A stretch of DNA of 64,000 nucleotides from Psococerastis gibbosa (GCA_963971405.1 OZ020486.1:32759419-32823418); one strand, 5' to 3'. Shown: positions 22,701 to 35,300, numbered from the stretch's first letter. Numbers and translations are program-made. Notes: a model not told the origin generated them from the letters alone.

Positions 22701-22933
22701 GGTAGGTTGAGACGGGCACGTGGAAAAACGCAGATGTCGGACCCTGTGTCAATGAGATAACGTATCTTGGTGCAAGGGTCCGTGATAAGAAGGCGATGTG
22801 AGGTTTTAAGCAGGTGTGTAGTGGCGCAGGCAGGCCCTGCCTTTACTGGCTGCGATCGTCGTTTTTCGGAAATCTGCATGGCTGCTGGCACTTTCTGGCC
22901 TTCCTCCCATAGGTTTGGTGGTAAAAACACCAA
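19700..22933 (-). CDS. pol: Element B Pol polyprotein (protease, RT lacking YxDD, RNase H, integrase)
   Basis: An unbroken 1,077-aa frame. The protease active site is LIDTGSD (D62). RT blocks run from about 205: [19 protein letters not shown] (D304), [21 protein letters not shown], then MDNILRD directly joined to [11 protein letters not shown]. The segment that should lie between D357 and V358, containing the catalytic YxDD motif (about 10 residues), is absent in frame (junction near 21862). RNase H ([30 protein letters not shown]) and integrase (HSLHHPG...[36 protein letters not shown]) look complete. It overlaps gag by 91 nt in the -1 frame, so a ribosomal frameshift probably makes Gag-Pol. 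The RT should be inactive. Confidence 0.92.
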   Translation of the reverse strand: MVFLPPNLWEEGQKVPAAMQISEKRRSQPVKAGPACATTHLLKTSHRLLITDPCTKIRYLIDTGSDICVFPRARLNLPLRRTQLELTAANGTIINTYGTTAQQLDLGLRRSFRWNFIIADVTQPIIGADFLAASNLLVDLQNSKLIDGTTHRKANLCQSPSKQPSVSTLTIPHSTPASLKVIIEEFSDLTRPRQPTDQVKHSTVHYIRTTDGPPVSARPRRLAPDKFIIAKKEFNDMIQTGVCRPSDSPWASPLHLVPKSDHSWRPCGDYRRLNARTIPDAYPVRHIADFSAELRGKTVFSKIDLVKAFTQIPVSNGDIPKTAINTPFGLFEFPFMTFGLRNAAQTFQRFMDNILRDVLVASSDKQEHESHLRQLFQRFREYGLVINPSKCTLGVGSISFLGYLVSAEGTQALPDRVKALTEYPLPKTFKDLRRFLGMINYYRRFLPNAANEQAPLNTLLSGDKVKGNATIPWTTKLTEAFSSCKHSLARITLLAHPDHTAPIALVTDASDTSIGATVQQRINDHWQPLAFFSQKLKENQRTWSAYDRELLAVHDAIRHFRYLLEARAFVVYTDHKPLTHAFQNPKTSCSPRQMRQMEFVSQFTTDIQYIAGQDNLAADAFSRIEAISTPVSPEQLSSAQKDDRELKELRSSRKTSLILVDVPIPGSDSVLTCDSSQDIQRPFVPKPLRRQLFEHLHSLHHPGIAASANLVAQRYIWPSIRKDCRAWARLCVNCQLSKIHRHTLTAIGTFTQPDRRFQHIHLDIVGPLPPSEGYTYLLTLVDRFTRWPEAAPMVNITAENVARTLISCWISRFGCPETITTDRGRQFESHLFADLARLCGFHHARTTSYHPASNGMVERMHRSLKASIMCHANDKWTEALPLVLLGMRATLKKDLQASPADLVYGEPLKLPGQMLTTPPSNQSPADTLISLRRKFDSLRPTRVKRHGAHQTFIPQDLAKATHVFVRQDHVRASLERPYAGPFPVLSRTDKTVTISSRGRAVTVSMDRVKPAYINASTDEPSHQSTINPPHQHPAQDKPQEKVSSPLPATDVVPTPPTRTTRSGRHVHVPRHFSDFQS

Positions 22934-23748
22934 GTTGGGTCTTGTTTAGGCGCTGGTGAACGGAACTGGCGCTGGAACCGTGGCTGTGTGGCACGTTGTC
23001 CGTATCTGTCGGCGAACTGTGCCTGTAGAGCCGCGACGTTCTCTGTTAACGTCTTCAATAGGTCCACAGGGGCCATTGTGCACTCAAGAATCCGGTCACG
23101 TGTTGCTGAATTGATGGTGGCCATCTTGTCGGCGAGGTTCGCGACGTCACCTAGTGACAGGTGATCATGACCGATGATTGCCAATTGTATAGCGTGCGGG
23201 AGGCGAGACGTCCAAATGGTGCGTAAAACCGAGTCTGATATGGCTTTCTCTGCGAGGGCCCGCAGTCTCCGGAGAAAAGAGCTGGGAGTTTTGTCCCCTA
23301 TGTCTTCCGACATTAGTAGCTGAATGCGACTGCTTGCTGGAAGACTCATTCGTTGGATTAACTGCGTTTTTAGCTCAGTGTATGGGTTTACTGGTACTGG
23401 GGCAGCTAACAAATCTGAGATCTCGCTGAGGGTACTTTGGTCGAGCGCTGAAAGGACGTGGTAATATTTCGTCGTTTCCATTGTGACCCCAGCAAGTGCG
23501 AACTGAGCCTCCGCTTGAGTGAACCACAGTGCCGGTGACAGGTTGGCCGACTGTGTCCAGAAGGGTGGAAGCTTGACCGAGACTGCCATCGTACTAGCAG
23601 GGCCTGTCATCTTGGTTGTAGCCGTGGGTGTCGGTGTTGTGGCTGTAGCAGTTGTAGCTGTAGCGGTTGTAGCTGTAGCGGTCGTAGCTGTAGCGGTTGT
23701 GGCTGTGGTCTGCTGCGGTGAATGTAGCTGCTCCGGGGTGGTTTCCAC
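22843..23748 (-). CDS. gag: Element B Gag
   Basis: A 301-aa protein. Residues about 14-40 are a (Thr-Ala-Thr)n tract encoded by a GTAGCTGTAGCGGTT-type microsatellite. The capsid-like part follows: KLPPFW...[63 protein letters not shown]. The C-terminal knuckle [18 protein letters not shown] is of the C-H-C-C type known from CsRn1-clade Gag rather than the usual CCHC. The ATG lies about 240 bp downstream of the primer site. It makes virus-like particle protein in the family. Confidence 0.9.
   Translation of the reverse strand: METTPEQLHSPQQTTATTATATTATATTATATTATATTPTPTATTKMTGPASTMAVSVKLPPFWTQSANLSPALWFTQAEAQFALAGVTMETTKYYHVLSALDQSTLSEISDLLAAPVPVNPYTELKTQLIQRMSLPASSRIQLLMSEDIGDKTPSSFLRRLRALAEKAISDSVLRTIWTSRLPHAIQLAIIGHDHLSLGDVANLADKMATINSATRDRILECTMAPVDLLKTLTENVAALQAQFADRYGQRATQPRFQRQFRSPAPKQDPTWCFYHQTYGRKARKCQQPCRFPKNDDRSQ
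23640..23710 (-). repeat. Microsatellite coding the Thr-Ala tract of Gag
   Basis: Five or so GTAGCTGTAGCGGTT-like 15-18-bp units in frame. Confidence 0.8.
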
Positions 23749-23769
23749 CGCCTATGGCCGGATGAGACG

Positions 23770-23955
23770 TTCTGGAGGCTGGAACTGGAACGGGCTGGAA
23801 GCTGGAACTGGAACTGGCTGGAACTGGGACTGGCTGGAAGCTGGAAGCTGGAACTGGCTGGAACTGGAACTGGCTGGAACTGGAGCTGGCTGGAACTGGC
23901 TGGAATTGGCTGGAACTGGAATTGGCTGGAACTGGAATTGGCTGGAACTGGAATC
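23770..23955 (-). repeat. CTGGAA tandem repeat in the element B leader
   Basis: About 30 six-base units, CTGGAA or CTGG.., sit between the primer site and gag. The array is open in several frames on both strands, but those frames are by-products of the repeat. Confidence 0.88.
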
Positions 23956-23971
23956 TGGAAGGCTGCTTGTT

Positions 23972-23990
23972 CCGTTGTCGAGGGTCACCA
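23972..23990 (-). other. Primer binding site of element B
   Basis: TGGTGACCCTCGACAACGG on the minus strand starts one base inside the 5' LTR. The TGGTGACCC start resembles the Trp-tRNA primer site known from CsRn1-clade elements; exact matching to a tRNA was not possible here. Confidence 0.75.
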
Positions 23991-23991
23991 A

Positions 23992-24378
23992 TGTAGCTTG
24001 TCGAAGGACGATGCAATTGAATAGGCAGTGTTGACTTGAATTGGTTTGTATTGCAGTGCTTCGACTCAAGTTAGAGTAATTTAACACACAGTGGTTACAA
24101 TATGAGCTGTGAGACGAGAACGATACATGCTTACAATTAATATTGAATTTGATCCAGCCTGCTTCCATATAGAAAAACCAACTCTGTGTCCACAGCTAAA
24201 GGAGCTGATGAGACACAGAGGGTAGATTAAAGATATTATTGAATAAGAGAAATAAATACGTAAAAGGAAGATTGAGGAATATTGAATTATCTGATTGTGA
24301 ACAGCGCCATCTACCGGGAAAAAGGTGAAGCTGGAAGCAGACTGGTTATTACACATGTGGGACTAAGTGGTCCCCACA
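23992..24378 (-). repeat. 5' LTR of element B
   Basis: 387 bp, one mismatch from the 19302 copy; it carries the promoter for the genomic RNA by family rule. Confidence 0.93.
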
Positions 24379-24382
24379 GCCT

Positions 24383-25074
24383 AATTACCGGTAGTTCGTT
24401 TTATTATCTACAAGCTTTATGCAAAATGTCAGTTTCTGTCAAATTTGGTGATATTATCCAAGTTTATAATGGTAATTTAGGAGATTTTCGGAGTGGTTAA
24501 AAAAGGTGAAGTTGCAACTTGCAACCATGGTTGCGAAGATTCAAAATATGTGCCTGATTTGACAACATTTTTACCGCTGTTTTTATCATAAGAAGCCTTT
24601 ATACTGCATACGAAGGGTTAACCGACAAAAAAATCGGTAAGTTAAGCAGTGCACTTACAAAAGCGTTCTCAGCAATTAAGTTTGATGCTTTGAAATTAAT
24701 TGTCTGAAGGGTCTTCAAGTGGAAGTGGGGGAAAGCGTGGATGTATATAATTATGTTGCTGATTATAGTACCTATATTAGGAGCAGTGGCGGAGCGTGGG
24801 ATAATCGCGAGTGTAATGATTGCAAATATTTATTTAAGTTTAAAAAAAACACGCATCATTTTATATATAGCATAAATTCTATCTTCTTAAAAAGTAAACA
24901 TTTGAATTCTAACAGGACGAGATTCTTATAATTTTCTTAGACTGCGTTGATAACATCATACTCATACAATCTTATTTGCTCGCGGCTTCCTATAGATTTC
25001 AACGAAGTACAGGAATGCATTCAGGATATGTTGAGTGTAATAAATAGCAGTATCTACCAGAGGCGGTCCCAGAG
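24383..25074. other. Non-coding stretch
   Basis: This is the right flank of the element B insertion; no gene recognised. Confidence 0.4.
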
Positions 25075-25325
25075 CTCATAAAAGGGGGAGGCACTTTTTA
25101 ATTTTTTTGGGGAAATAGGGTTGAGACATTGGATTTTTACGCATTTTCAGGGCAATAAGGGTACTATATATATTTCAGGGAATTAATAAAATAGTGCAGT
25201 AGTCTCCCCCGGGAGACATTTGTTGAAAAATAGGGCAGAAATAGTGGGGTTTCATGCATTTTGAGTGCAGTTAACACTTGTATTTTAGAGGCAAAGAATA
25301 TAACTGCCTTCCAAGGGGGGGGGGG
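25075..25325 (-). repeat. Reverse-orientation copies of the AAAACCCCAC minisatellite
   Basis: Blocks such as CCCCCGGGAGAC and GTGGGGTTTCATGCATTTTGAG are the reverse complement of the units at 27013-28215. A G run at about 25315-25326 ends it; the edges (CAGAGGCGGTCCCAGAGC; GCCCGCAGTGCCGGTCGCTG) look like degraded element ends. Confidence 0.6.
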
Positions 25326-25379
25326 GCAGTTGCCCGCAGTGCCGGTCGCTGCTAGTATCTACATGCTAAGGATGTTAAA

Positions 25380-25860
25380 AAACATAGTAAGTAAAAAAAC
25401 TCTTTAATTATCATACTATGGAAAAATATATTCTGTGTAATATCATATGGCTGCACAGCTTGCGGGCAAGGTACCAACTGGGAGGAGGTTTTTCAATGTA
25501 AAAAAAAAGCCATAAGAATTGTCAATGGTAGGGAATTTGATGAACTTTGATGAACCAGCATCTTGCAGACTAACTTTCAAAAAACTAAATATGCTAACGT
25601 TCCCATGTATTTATATTTTTGAATGTATAAAATATGTGCTTAATGAGTCAAAATTTGAATACTTAGCCTAACCGATGAACATAGATGCACCAGAAACAGT
25701 AATAACACTTTTAGATTACCTATACATAAAACGAGCAATTTAGAGAAAACTGTTTTTTATGCAGGCTGCAAATTTGCAACTCCCTACCTAGGAATTTAAG
25801 AGAGAAAACAAGAAAAAGTTTCTAAAATATCTAAAAACTTTTCTGATTGAGAAATCCTAG
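25380..25860 (+). pseudogene. Decayed non-LTR RT thumb region
   Basis: In broken frames one can read an IIWLHSL-like tract, then KKAIRIV, FDEPASCR and FKKLNMLTFPCIYIFECIKYVL. These match the thumb/C-terminal region of CR1/Jockey-like RTs. There are many stops. Confidence 0.55.
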
Positions 25861-26502
25861 TACACTATAGCCTATATGAATTCATGAATTGATTTTGACT
25901 GACAATATATTTTTCTCTTGTGATTACATTTGACATTATACATCCATACACAGTATATTGTATCATAAATTATATTCTATTTTATTCTATTCTAATGCGG
26001 CATTACCTTAAATGCACGCTCCACCACTGATTATGTATGAGGTTGCCTACCTAATCTAAGAAAAATATTACCGGTAGTTAAAAAAATATGGTTTAATTTT
26101 TAAAACGAAGTAGCCTACCCCGTACGATCTCGAATGAATTAGGTTATTAGTTCAATATCTTTGCGTTGTATACATTGTACATAGCAGATTCTTGCTGAGT
26201 TAGCTCCAGCAAATTCAGCATGCAGCGGCGTAGGCACTGTATGCAATTTGAAACTGCGGATTACACAGAATTGCCTTTTAGAGCAAGTGCTGAGCCAACC
26301 ACGAGTTCAAAATGCATCCATGCGCTGTAAAAATGCAGGTATCTACGTATAAAATGACTAAAAATTAGTGAAAAGGGAATAATTATCACAATCAGAGCAA
26401 GTCTCAAACTTATTAAATGCCGCCATGGAGTTAGTAATGTATGCCAACATTACGACAGAAAACTGAAAACTTGACAAATGGACGGCAAGTCCATGGCACT
26501 TG
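25861..26502. other. Non-coding stretch
   Basis: No gene recognised. Confidence 0.4.
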
Positions 26503-27012
26503 GCAGGCAGCAGGGTTGCCGTTTTGCGTGAAAAATCACGAAATGCGTGTATTTTCAGAGCTTGCGTGATGTGCGTGTAAAGTGCGTGTATTTTAGACAA
26601 AATTGATTTTATAATTAAATAAAAATATTGAAATTTAAACCAATAAAATAATAAAAAAAATTAAAACCCAGGAAAAATGAAAACTTAAAAAAAAAAAAAT
26701 GCGCGAAAAATACTGTTTACCTTACCTGATCTAGGACCACAGACCACAAGTGACAAGACCCCAACACAACTCCAAAAATCAAATTCCAAATCTACTCGGC
26801 CGGCGGGCGGCCATTGTGATTTGCTCATTATTTCATATTTGTCTGCCTCTGCGCCACATGGGCGCAAAATCGAACAAGATAATAAACATGCATATTATAG
26901 AACAAAGAAATGCCACATGAGAGGTCTTTCTCTGATTGAAAATTAATTAAAAAAAACTACTTATTTACGAACCACAATGTCTCAAAAGAGGTTGAACTCT
27001 TTTGTTCAAGCG

Positions 27013-28215
27013 AATAAGGCGACCACTTAAAGCCTTAAAACCCCACGATTTTATAGAAAGTCAATATTTTGGGCCGAATTATTTAAAAAGTAATAACATA
27101 ATGAAGTGCTCATCTGAAGAATCTAAACATTTTTGGCAAGATGCGTTAAACCCCGTATTTCAGGTCTATTTAACAAACATCTTCTCCCGGGGGAGACCCC
27201 TGGACCCCCTCGTTTGGAATTAGCCTATGTTCATCGCCTGTAAACATCGAAACGTTACTCCTATCAAAATGCATGAAACCCCACCATTTCATGCTCATCT
27301 TTCAAGAATTTGCTCGTAATTGGATTCATTGCCTGTAAAATCTAAACGTTAACCTATCAAAATGCCTAAAACCCCACTGTTTCAGACCTATTTAAAAAAA
27401 AATCACCCGGGGGAGACCCCCCCCCCCCCTTCGGCTCGTAATTGGATTTGGGGGGACCACTTAGTCCCACATGTGTAATAACCAGTCTGCTTCCAGCTTC
27501 ACCTTTTCCCCGGTAAATAGCGCTGTTCACATTCACATAATTCAATATTCCTCAATTTTCTTTTTACGCATTTATTTCCTTTATTCAATAATATCTTTAA
27601 GCTACCCTTTGTGTATCATCAGCTCCTTTAGCTGTGGACACAGAGTTCGTTTGTCTACATGGAAGCAGGCTGGGTTAAATCCATTATTAATTGTTAGCTT
27701 GTATCGTTCCTTTCACACACCTGATATTGTAATCATGTTTGTTAAGTCACTCTTACCAACATACCAAGTAGAGTCGAAACTACTTCAATACAGTCATTCT
27801 ACATTTAACCGCCTATTCAATTCCAACTAAATCGACCTCCTACAGATTCATTGTCTGTAAAATCTAAACGTTAACCTATCAAAATGCCTAAAACCCCACT
27901 GTTTCAGATCTATTTTTCAAAAAATTTCACCCGGGGGAGACCCCCGGCCCCCCTTGTTAGCAATATTCATCGTCTGTACAATTTAAACATTAGTGCTATC
28001 AAAATGCGTAAAACCCTTACCAATTCAGCCTTATTTTCAAAAAATTTCACCCGGGGAGACCCCCCCCCCCCCTGTAATTTGTACATGTAGTTATATTAAT
28101 TGTCTGGAAAATTTAATCATTACTCCTATCAAATTGCGTAAAACCCCGTCATTATTTCAGGCTTATTTTTCAAAAATTTTGACCCGGGCCCCCCTTGCTT
28201 GTATTTATATTCATT
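27013..28215 (+). repeat. Minisatellite, about 115-130-bp units
   Basis: About six imperfect units: TCTGTAAAATCTAAACGTTA, AAAATGCCTAAAACCCCACT, TTCAG-ctTATTT, then CACCCGGGGGAGACCCCC. A solo LTR interrupts it at 27449-27844. Related units occur in 3763-4520 and 25075-25325. Confidence 0.85.
27449..27844 (+). mobile_element. Solo LTR of the element B family
   Basis: 396 bp matching the LTRs at 19302 and 23992, in the opposite orientation and clearly diverged. The duplication GATT is at 27445-27448 and 27845-27848. It arose by LTR-LTR recombination of an older insertion. A 119-aa frame inside is LTR sequence. Confidence 0.9.
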
Positions 28216-28546
28216 ACGAGTTACGACCCTTGGGGCCCCCGTTCACGTCTCCCGAACCCCCGGGCCCCTGTGCGACGGACACTAATGTCATTAATTTAAA
28301 TGCTGCGAAAGTCCTTGAGAACGGTTTTCCCCTTATTCTACACTATCATGAAAATGTGGGGGGGGGGGGGGGCGAATTAAACACCGCCACCCCCGTGGAT
28401 CGTTACGCCACTGGAAGTAAGAAAAATAATTCACACAGATTTTTCAGCCCCACTATAAGCTTAGCATAGAAGTTGTTAGATGAAATTAGCAAAACAAACG
28501 ACAAATTTTTTTGTTACCATATTAAAAAATTTAATATAAATTATGT

Positions 28547-28570
28547 ATTATATATATATATATATATTAT
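28547..28570. repeat. (TA)n run
   Basis: About ten TA units inside the hAT-like element. Confidence 0.85.
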
Positions 28571-28680
28571 ATTAATATGCATATATATTAGCCGATTAGT
28601 TGCTTGCGTGATATGTCGTGAATTTTGAACATCAGTGGCGTGATATTTCATATTACACGTCCGGCAACACTGGCAGGCAG

Positions 28681-29118
28681 GTCGGCAAAGCGGCAAAGCC
28701 AGCTAAAAAAGTCCTATGGCGTTTTTAACTTCAGGATTTAATTATTTAACAAATTTCTACTGAATACCCGTGCCCTTGTGTGGTATGTTGCACTTATACA
28801 TTAATTTTGCCTAAATTTAGGTTATTTTTGTTGTGAAAAGTCTTTTAAGTTAGGTACAATTTTCATTTTGCTGAGGGTCACTGCAGGGTTGCTGGATGGC
28901 AAATCAAATGGGCGAGGTTAATCAAAATCATTAGACTCAAATATATGTTAATGTATATGTAAATCTTAGTGATAATATCAATTGTAGAAAAGCTGAGAAA
29001 TGGATGTTGGTAGTAATTATTAACCCGCAGTACTTTTTCAGTTTTAGCTGTCGTTTACCTGTGACATGATTGTGCAGACCCAGCCAGATAATACAGATGT
29101 TACATATATTATGTTTTA
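28681..29118 (+). promoter_or_regulatory. Upstream region of AMBRA1
   Basis: Gene-free AT-rich DNA between the hAT-like element and the first coding exon. TTATGTTTTAG at 29109-29119 could be the acceptor of a 5' UTR intron, which would place the promoter further left. No TATA box or initiator can be assigned. Confidence 0.3.
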
Positions 29119-29128
29119 GGGCTTTAAA

Positions 29129-29323
29129 ATGGAGGATGTCGACGGAAATGGCGACTTCTCAAAGCCTCAGGGTATTTCAGAAGTACCCGGCCGACCTAAA
29201 CAAAAAAACATGACGTTGAGCGTATTAAGTCGTCAGGTGGAAAAGGGCCGAGGCTTCATCTCTGGTGACTTATTAAAGGCTGCGGAAGATAAACTGGTAG
29301 ATAAGTTTACGCTTGAAGAGATG
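29129..29323 (+). CDS. AMBRA1: AMBRA1 exon 1
   Basis: 65 codons, ending in phase 0 at ATG|GTAAGT. The start context TTTAAAATGG (A at -3, G at +4) is good. The predicted helical stretch SRQVEKGRGFISGDLLKAAEDKLVDKF stands where the human N-terminal helices that dock to DDB1 lie; DDB1 contact is by analogy only. Confidence 0.85.
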
Positions 29324-32300
29324 GTAAGTTTGGTTATGACATTTTTATTGTTACTGAAAGCTATGTAAGTTGAGAAAGTTGCATTAGTTTATTTCTTACA
29401 TCTGTGACCCACCGAGGTGGGATAGACGGCGTTCAATATAAAGTACAACTAGTACTACCTACACATTTAATGATTCAATCAATTTAAATAAAACAATATT
29501 GCCAAAGGCAATCGTTATAAGCGAAGGTATAGACTGCTGTAGTATGTCAAGGGATGGGGGCTTTGTAATCACCCCAATCTAAATCCCAGTACTCATTTAA
29601 ACTGTATAAAGGGCTTTCCTTCAGTTTCCTGTCAATAGCTGCTTTAAACAACAGGAATTTCATTGTTACAAAACCCCTAGGCAGTGCATTGTAATATCTG
29701 ATGGCTGTGTTTGGGAAGGAGTCTCGTGATTTGCTCAGTCTGCATACTGGCAGATCCAGACGGTCAGCGTTCATTGTTCCATGGGAGTGCACAACATTTC
29801 TCCTTTGGAAAAACCCATTGTTCGCTTTCATGTATAACAGGCAGGACCGAATGTACTGGCTGTATACCGTCAGGGTGCCCATTTTGATAAACAGTGGTCT
29901 ACGGTGGTCCCTCCAACCACCAGACGCCACAATCCTAACTGCCTTTTTCTGCAACAGCAAGATGTTTGCCACACCAGCAGAGTGGCCCCATATAATTTGA
30001 CCATAGCATATCTGGCTATGGAAAAGCGAGTGATACGCAATTTTTAAGTATGGCTCAGATACAAGGTGTTTCAGCCTTCGCAAAAGAAACACCACGCTCG
30101 AGAGCTTACTGCAAAGCTGTGATGAGTGATCGGCCCAGTTTCGTTTTGGATCCACATTGAAGCCCAACAACTTGACACTTTCCGTATTAGGGGTTCCATT
30201 TTGAAGGGTACACGTCAGCCTCTGTGTGTTGCCCTTATTCAGCAACAGCCTGTTGTCCTGAAACCACTTTGTGGCTTCAGCGAGCAAGACATCAGCCATT
30301 GAGCGTGCCAAGGCAGGGGAGGGGCCTCTACATTGGGGATAGCCTCTAATTTGTGAGAATACAACATTGCAGAAGGGCCTATTTAACCAAATTAGTTTAT
30401 TTCTCGTGTCACTGTCACAGCCAAAAATGTAGTTGCTGCTTTCGGTTAAGAGCATATAGAGTCCTGCAAATTCCATTCTGCACAAAGTCAAATTTCTTAT
30501 TACCTTTGAATCGCTGAGTCATAAATAATATGTAATATAACAGGATTTTGATGTGTAGTACAACTCTGGACATTGCGTTTTGACAATGTAAATTTTTGGA
30601 CGTTTTTTCTCAAAGTTCTGATTTCATTAAAAAACTACATATGTGGGTAGATAGAGACATTATTCCTTTATAGAATTTCAGAAATACATACTAAACTACG
30701 AGTACTACGACCCTGATTCATTCGACTTCGTACAATTATACAGTCATATTTTTTACTAAACCATTAGAGCACGGCAAAGAGTGATTAATTTGATTTTTTA
30801 ATGCTTAGTATCGGTTGCTTTTGCCTTAATCACTGCTGATATTCGTCGAGGCATTGAGTCCACTTTCCCTTTGCAATCAAGCTGTTTGATTTGGCCAGTT
30901 TTATTAATCCGCGGTCCTCGCGTTGGGCCGTTTTTCTGGGTTTAACGTTTCTTTTAAAAGGCTTGAGAACCCTGAGAATGCTGGTGGCAATGGCTGATTA
31001 TAGATTGTACAGTCGACTTGGGTAGTTGGACAGTATCTGCAATCTTTCTCGAAATGTTTAATGATTTATTCTCTTATTTCAACAAATGTAGCGTTGTAGT
31101 TTTTTTTCGGTAATCACAACAATAAATAACTTCAGTAGCCAGTAGGCTTGACAACAACAAAAAACATCCCAAAGTTCAAATGAAAACAGAACGGAAAAAA
31201 GCCGATGAAGAGTATGAGCTCGTATGAATCCGCCGAAATCGCCCAAAAACACTAAAAAATTCATTGAACCGTGGCACATGACTCAAGATTTTGATGATCG
31301 CCAAAAATCAATAGAAGAAGCATTTAAAGAGGAGAAAGAAATGTTATACAATTGCAAAGCAACTTGTTATCTGTTAAGTCAAAAAAATATGCCACACAAC
31401 AAGAATATTTAGTTGAGGAGCATTTGATTGTTATTTAATTTAAATTATATTATATTTTATTTTTCAACATCCAGGAGGGGGGAGGCCTTGCGGGATTTAG
31501 GGAATGTCTTTAGGAAAGGGATAGAAAGAGAATCGCTATGTACAACAGTAAAAATATTGTAATTCGACCGGTTTCTGATGCAGTCAGATCCATTGAAACC
31601 AGGCTCAATCATAAATTATTTTTACACTTTATCTTTTTATTCCAAACATGAACTAGCTTAGCTATTGCAGAAGTAAACTAATTCAAATACATTATATTCT
31701 GTTATTCTTTTTTTTAGAATTGTCTTCTACCTGATTCCCCACGGTCTACATTTTTGATGGTGTTTAGTCCAGATGGGTAAGCTATTTTATTCTAAGCTGA
31801 GACTCATTTTTTTCTTAGCTTTAGTTTAAGTTTAACTTCCATAGCGGAGAAACTCAACAACCGCCTCTCACAATTACCAATTCTCATCAGACAGCTTGCT
31901 GGCAATATCAATCATGTACTGTGTACACGGTCATTGAGGCCATCAAACACAGTATATTGGATTGGTTTCCACAAGCTATGCCGATTGCTGAACCAGCCGA
32001 TATTATCAATATAGGATATTTGATTGTCGAAGTGTGGAATCCGTGAATTAAAATGATTAACGTATCAGGAATTGATGTGCAACGATGAACCTCTTTCGTA
32101 TAGGAAAATGCTTGCTGCCAACCAAACACAACTATGGGTTTTGACACCATTTCTCTATGTCTACATGAATAGTCGGCACTTTAGAATTTTACACGAAAGA
32201 GGTTCGTAATGGAAAGATGATCTATGATCTCAATGATATGTACTAACTATGGAGAACTTCGTTAGGCCTGTACCCGTAGCTAGTTCGCAGTCATTCAGTG

Positions 32301-35300
32301 AGATTATTAGTTCTATTTCAAGTAATAATACAGCAATGAAAAGAGAGATCCCATCAAGAGCAAATGGGACACGCAACGCTCGTAGTTTTTTGTGCTAAGT
32401 TGAGTATTCACTGGAAATATTCATAGTGAAGGTATAAAACATATTTTTGGCATTATAAGAAATATTTCTCTACTTGTTGATGTATAATATGTGGCCGACA
32501 CTAACACCGATCGGCCACAGTATTCAAATTGATTTGTACAGAAAACGTTTGGTCTGTATCCGATCGCCTATAACGCGAAATTCGACTTGTTACAAAAAAC
32601 GAGTGGCGTTGGTGCCCCGGGAGACTTAAGAATGAAAGTGTGGCTTGCTAAATTTTAAGATGATGAAGACTTTCTTCTTAATCCGGAAACTAACAGTGAA
32701 AAATGGCTCTTTTTAAGTGACATTGAGTAAATTGAAGGCTGTCTTCTGCTAGAGCGAAAGTAAATAAAAATAAATTATTATTACAATCATCCTAACCAGG
32801 ACGGTTTCATATTAGCTCAACGATAACTAGAATAATGCGTGAAACTTTAAATTTGGGATTTTATTATTATTATATCCAAACTTTTCATCTATTGGTAATT
32901 GTAATTTTTGAAGGTCTTTTTATGGACCCAGGCCTACTTATAGTGGCCCATAGGTCCCTTGTCTAATGCCAACGACCCCATGGATTTCGGAGATTATTTG
33001 TATTGTTCCCGTATGAATTTTTGGCCATTGGCAAACTGGTATACGCTCGCGATGTGAACTTACACTGACTACAACTGATAATGGACATGCGGAGACAATC
33101 TTACCATTGATGCAATGAAACAGGCAAAGGCATGACTTAAACAAGTATAACTACGAGTCAACTTTTCATCTAAAGGCAATGCCATCATCTAATAACATCT
33201 CGTTTTGTATTTTTTAGGCGCTGCATAGCTGTTTTCTTTGTGTTTACAGGAAGAAGGTGGCGTCAACCCACGGAAATCACAATGTGTATGTGACTGATTT
33301 AACCACTGGGAAGAATATCCAGACATTATCAGGACATCCGCGCACACCATGGTGTATTGCCTTCCACCCATCATCCAATCAAATATTGGCTACAGGCTGT
33401 CTTGGTGGCCAAGTCCGCGTTTGGGATCTCAGTGTAAGTTCCATAGTAGTGTGGTGGGGGACCTTAGACAACACTGACAGTAATACAAGAACAGCAACAT
33501 GCAAGACAATTATAAGATTATGGACAAAGGATCAACTTCACAAATTGCATTAGCATTTTTCAAGAAAATTCACCTCTATTGTTTTAGAATGTACAATAGC
33601 TTGTGGTGCCAGTTTTATATTTTACACTTTATATTTTTCATTATTTTTAGGTACAGATAGGATAGTATAAATTAGTTCGTAGTCCGTAGCTAATAAGAGA
33701 TGTAATTTTAAGTGTTGGGTATAGGCAGTGAGTGCTACCCTCGCAGGCCGCTGGCATGAGGGAACACTTCAGCTTCTGCGGTGTGCCCACTTACGGAAAA
33801 AACAAATTAAGAAAAATAAACGAATTATTATTACTCCTTCATTAAGAGAATATGCTGCGTAGAAAATTTACATCTCAAAATTAAATGCTTTTCATTTTTT
33901 TATTTCATTACTTCAGGTAGTTATTAAAAATCTGGCTCATTATTGTTGAAGACATAGGCTATTGCACTGGAACATCTTTCGTACAATCACCGACCCCGCT
34001 TCTGCCCTTTTATAACGCGACGTAAATGACTACCAACTTTAATAAAATATATTTCTATTATATTCCGTAAAAATCGCCCTAAAAGAGCATGTAAGAGACT
34101 ATAAAATAAAACTTGGATTTTGTCAGTAAACTGTAAACAACCACAAATGCATATTTGTAGATAATACATCACTAAAAGTTAACAGTAATGGTGAAGTGCA
34201 GAAGTAGTACTCACCAAAACACTGGCCGTGCCGTATTGACTGTCTACCGGCATCAAGCCCTTTCTGGGCATTATTCGGTAGATTTATTGTACCTTGGAAC
34301 TGTTTTGTTAGTGCAGGGCTGTCTGGTTCCTCCTTCTACGGCACTTTGTAGACGACTGAACGTATGTGTACGCGTCACGTCATTTTCACTTTGACTGGTC
34401 GCTTTCTTGAAATCGTTGATTTGTCGTAAAAAGTTGATTAACATTATCCCTCTACAACATATGTTAACTATGATCCTACATTTTCTGGCCATGCTTCGGA
34501 GGGCATGTAAAGCAGGCGGTCCCGGGCCTTCCTAGTTGAGTGTAAGATAACTCCACTAGGTTGGGTTAGTAATAGAACAAAAAAAGTCAATATCTATTTA
34601 TTTATTTATTTAACTAAGATATGAATTTTCAAAAAATTTTAAACAAAATGATGGATCACGCTGGTGGTTAACGAACACTGTCAAGACATTGTAATTTATC
34701 AATTTATGCGCCAACTTTGATCAAAATCGGATATAATATCTACGGAAGTTACTGTGTTTCCTAAAATCGATATACATACTGTTTTTGAACATTTGAACGT
34801 TTTGTGTTTTAACATTTTGAAGGGGGTTGGTTTTAAGCTCAGGGGGTCATGAAATGAAAAGTTGTGAAGACATTTTCAGGAAGTCGAACATAGGTCGCCG
34901 TCTCAATAGGTAGACGTATCTCCCTAAAAAAACCATGTAATTCTGTTTGCAGGGTGGCAGTGAAGTTTGGACTGCTGAAAATCAGACAGTGATAGCTTCG
35001 TTGGCTTTCCACCCGGTAGACCGCATGCTCGTCATTGCCACCTTTAATGAGTTGCTGTTCTGGGACTGGAGTCAGCCCGAGCCCTTTGCTAAACGCAGCA
35101 CTAAAACTGATAAAGAGAAAGTCAGGTATGCGCACTTGGTTTACCTATTGTTTAAGGTACTTGTTGTAACGACTTGGACGCTGCCCTGTCGAAAATAAAG
35201 CTTTATTTAAGCTGACATAGAAGACAACCTTTCTGTCTTGATCCTCAATATCCGGCAAGAATAAACGGCTCTCTTCTACCATAGCTGGTCAGGGCGTATG

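Larger units (their letters stand above)
19302..24378 (-). mobile_element. CsRn1-like Ty3/gypsy retrotransposon B, nearly intact
   Basis: Two 387-bp LTRs differ at one position seen by eye (GCTGATGGGAC/GCTGATGAGAC). The target duplication is GCCT (19298-19301 and 24379-24382). Minus-strand order: 5' LTR, primer site, TTCCAG-rich leader, gag, pol in the -1 frame, polypurine tract, 3' LTR. The assignment to the CsRn1/Kabuki group follows the Gag, the CHCC knuckle, the Trp-tRNA-like primer site and the 4-bp duplication. Insertion is recent, yet the RT active-site box is missing (see pol). Confidence 0.92.
26511..28672. mobile_element. hAT-like non-autonomous element carrying a minisatellite (8-bp TSD)
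   Basis: A 2,162-bp element with ends CAGGGTTGCCG / CCGGCAACACTG and an exact duplication GCAGGCAG (26503-26510, 28673-28680). Left subterminal GCGTGAAAAATCACG and right GCGTGATATGTCGTG motifs repeat inward. It holds the minisatellite 27013-28215, a solo LTR, a G run at 28358-28371 and a TA run. No transposase. It ends about 450 bp upstream of AMBRA1 exon 1. Confidence 0.85.

Noticed and set aside
23519..24168. Several 105-171-aa frames around 23.5-24.2 kb
   Set aside because: Produced by the hexamer and Thr-Ala repeats of element B on both strands.
31908..32150. 80-aa minus frame in AMBRA1 intron 2
   Set aside because: No domain; composition like surrounding intron.
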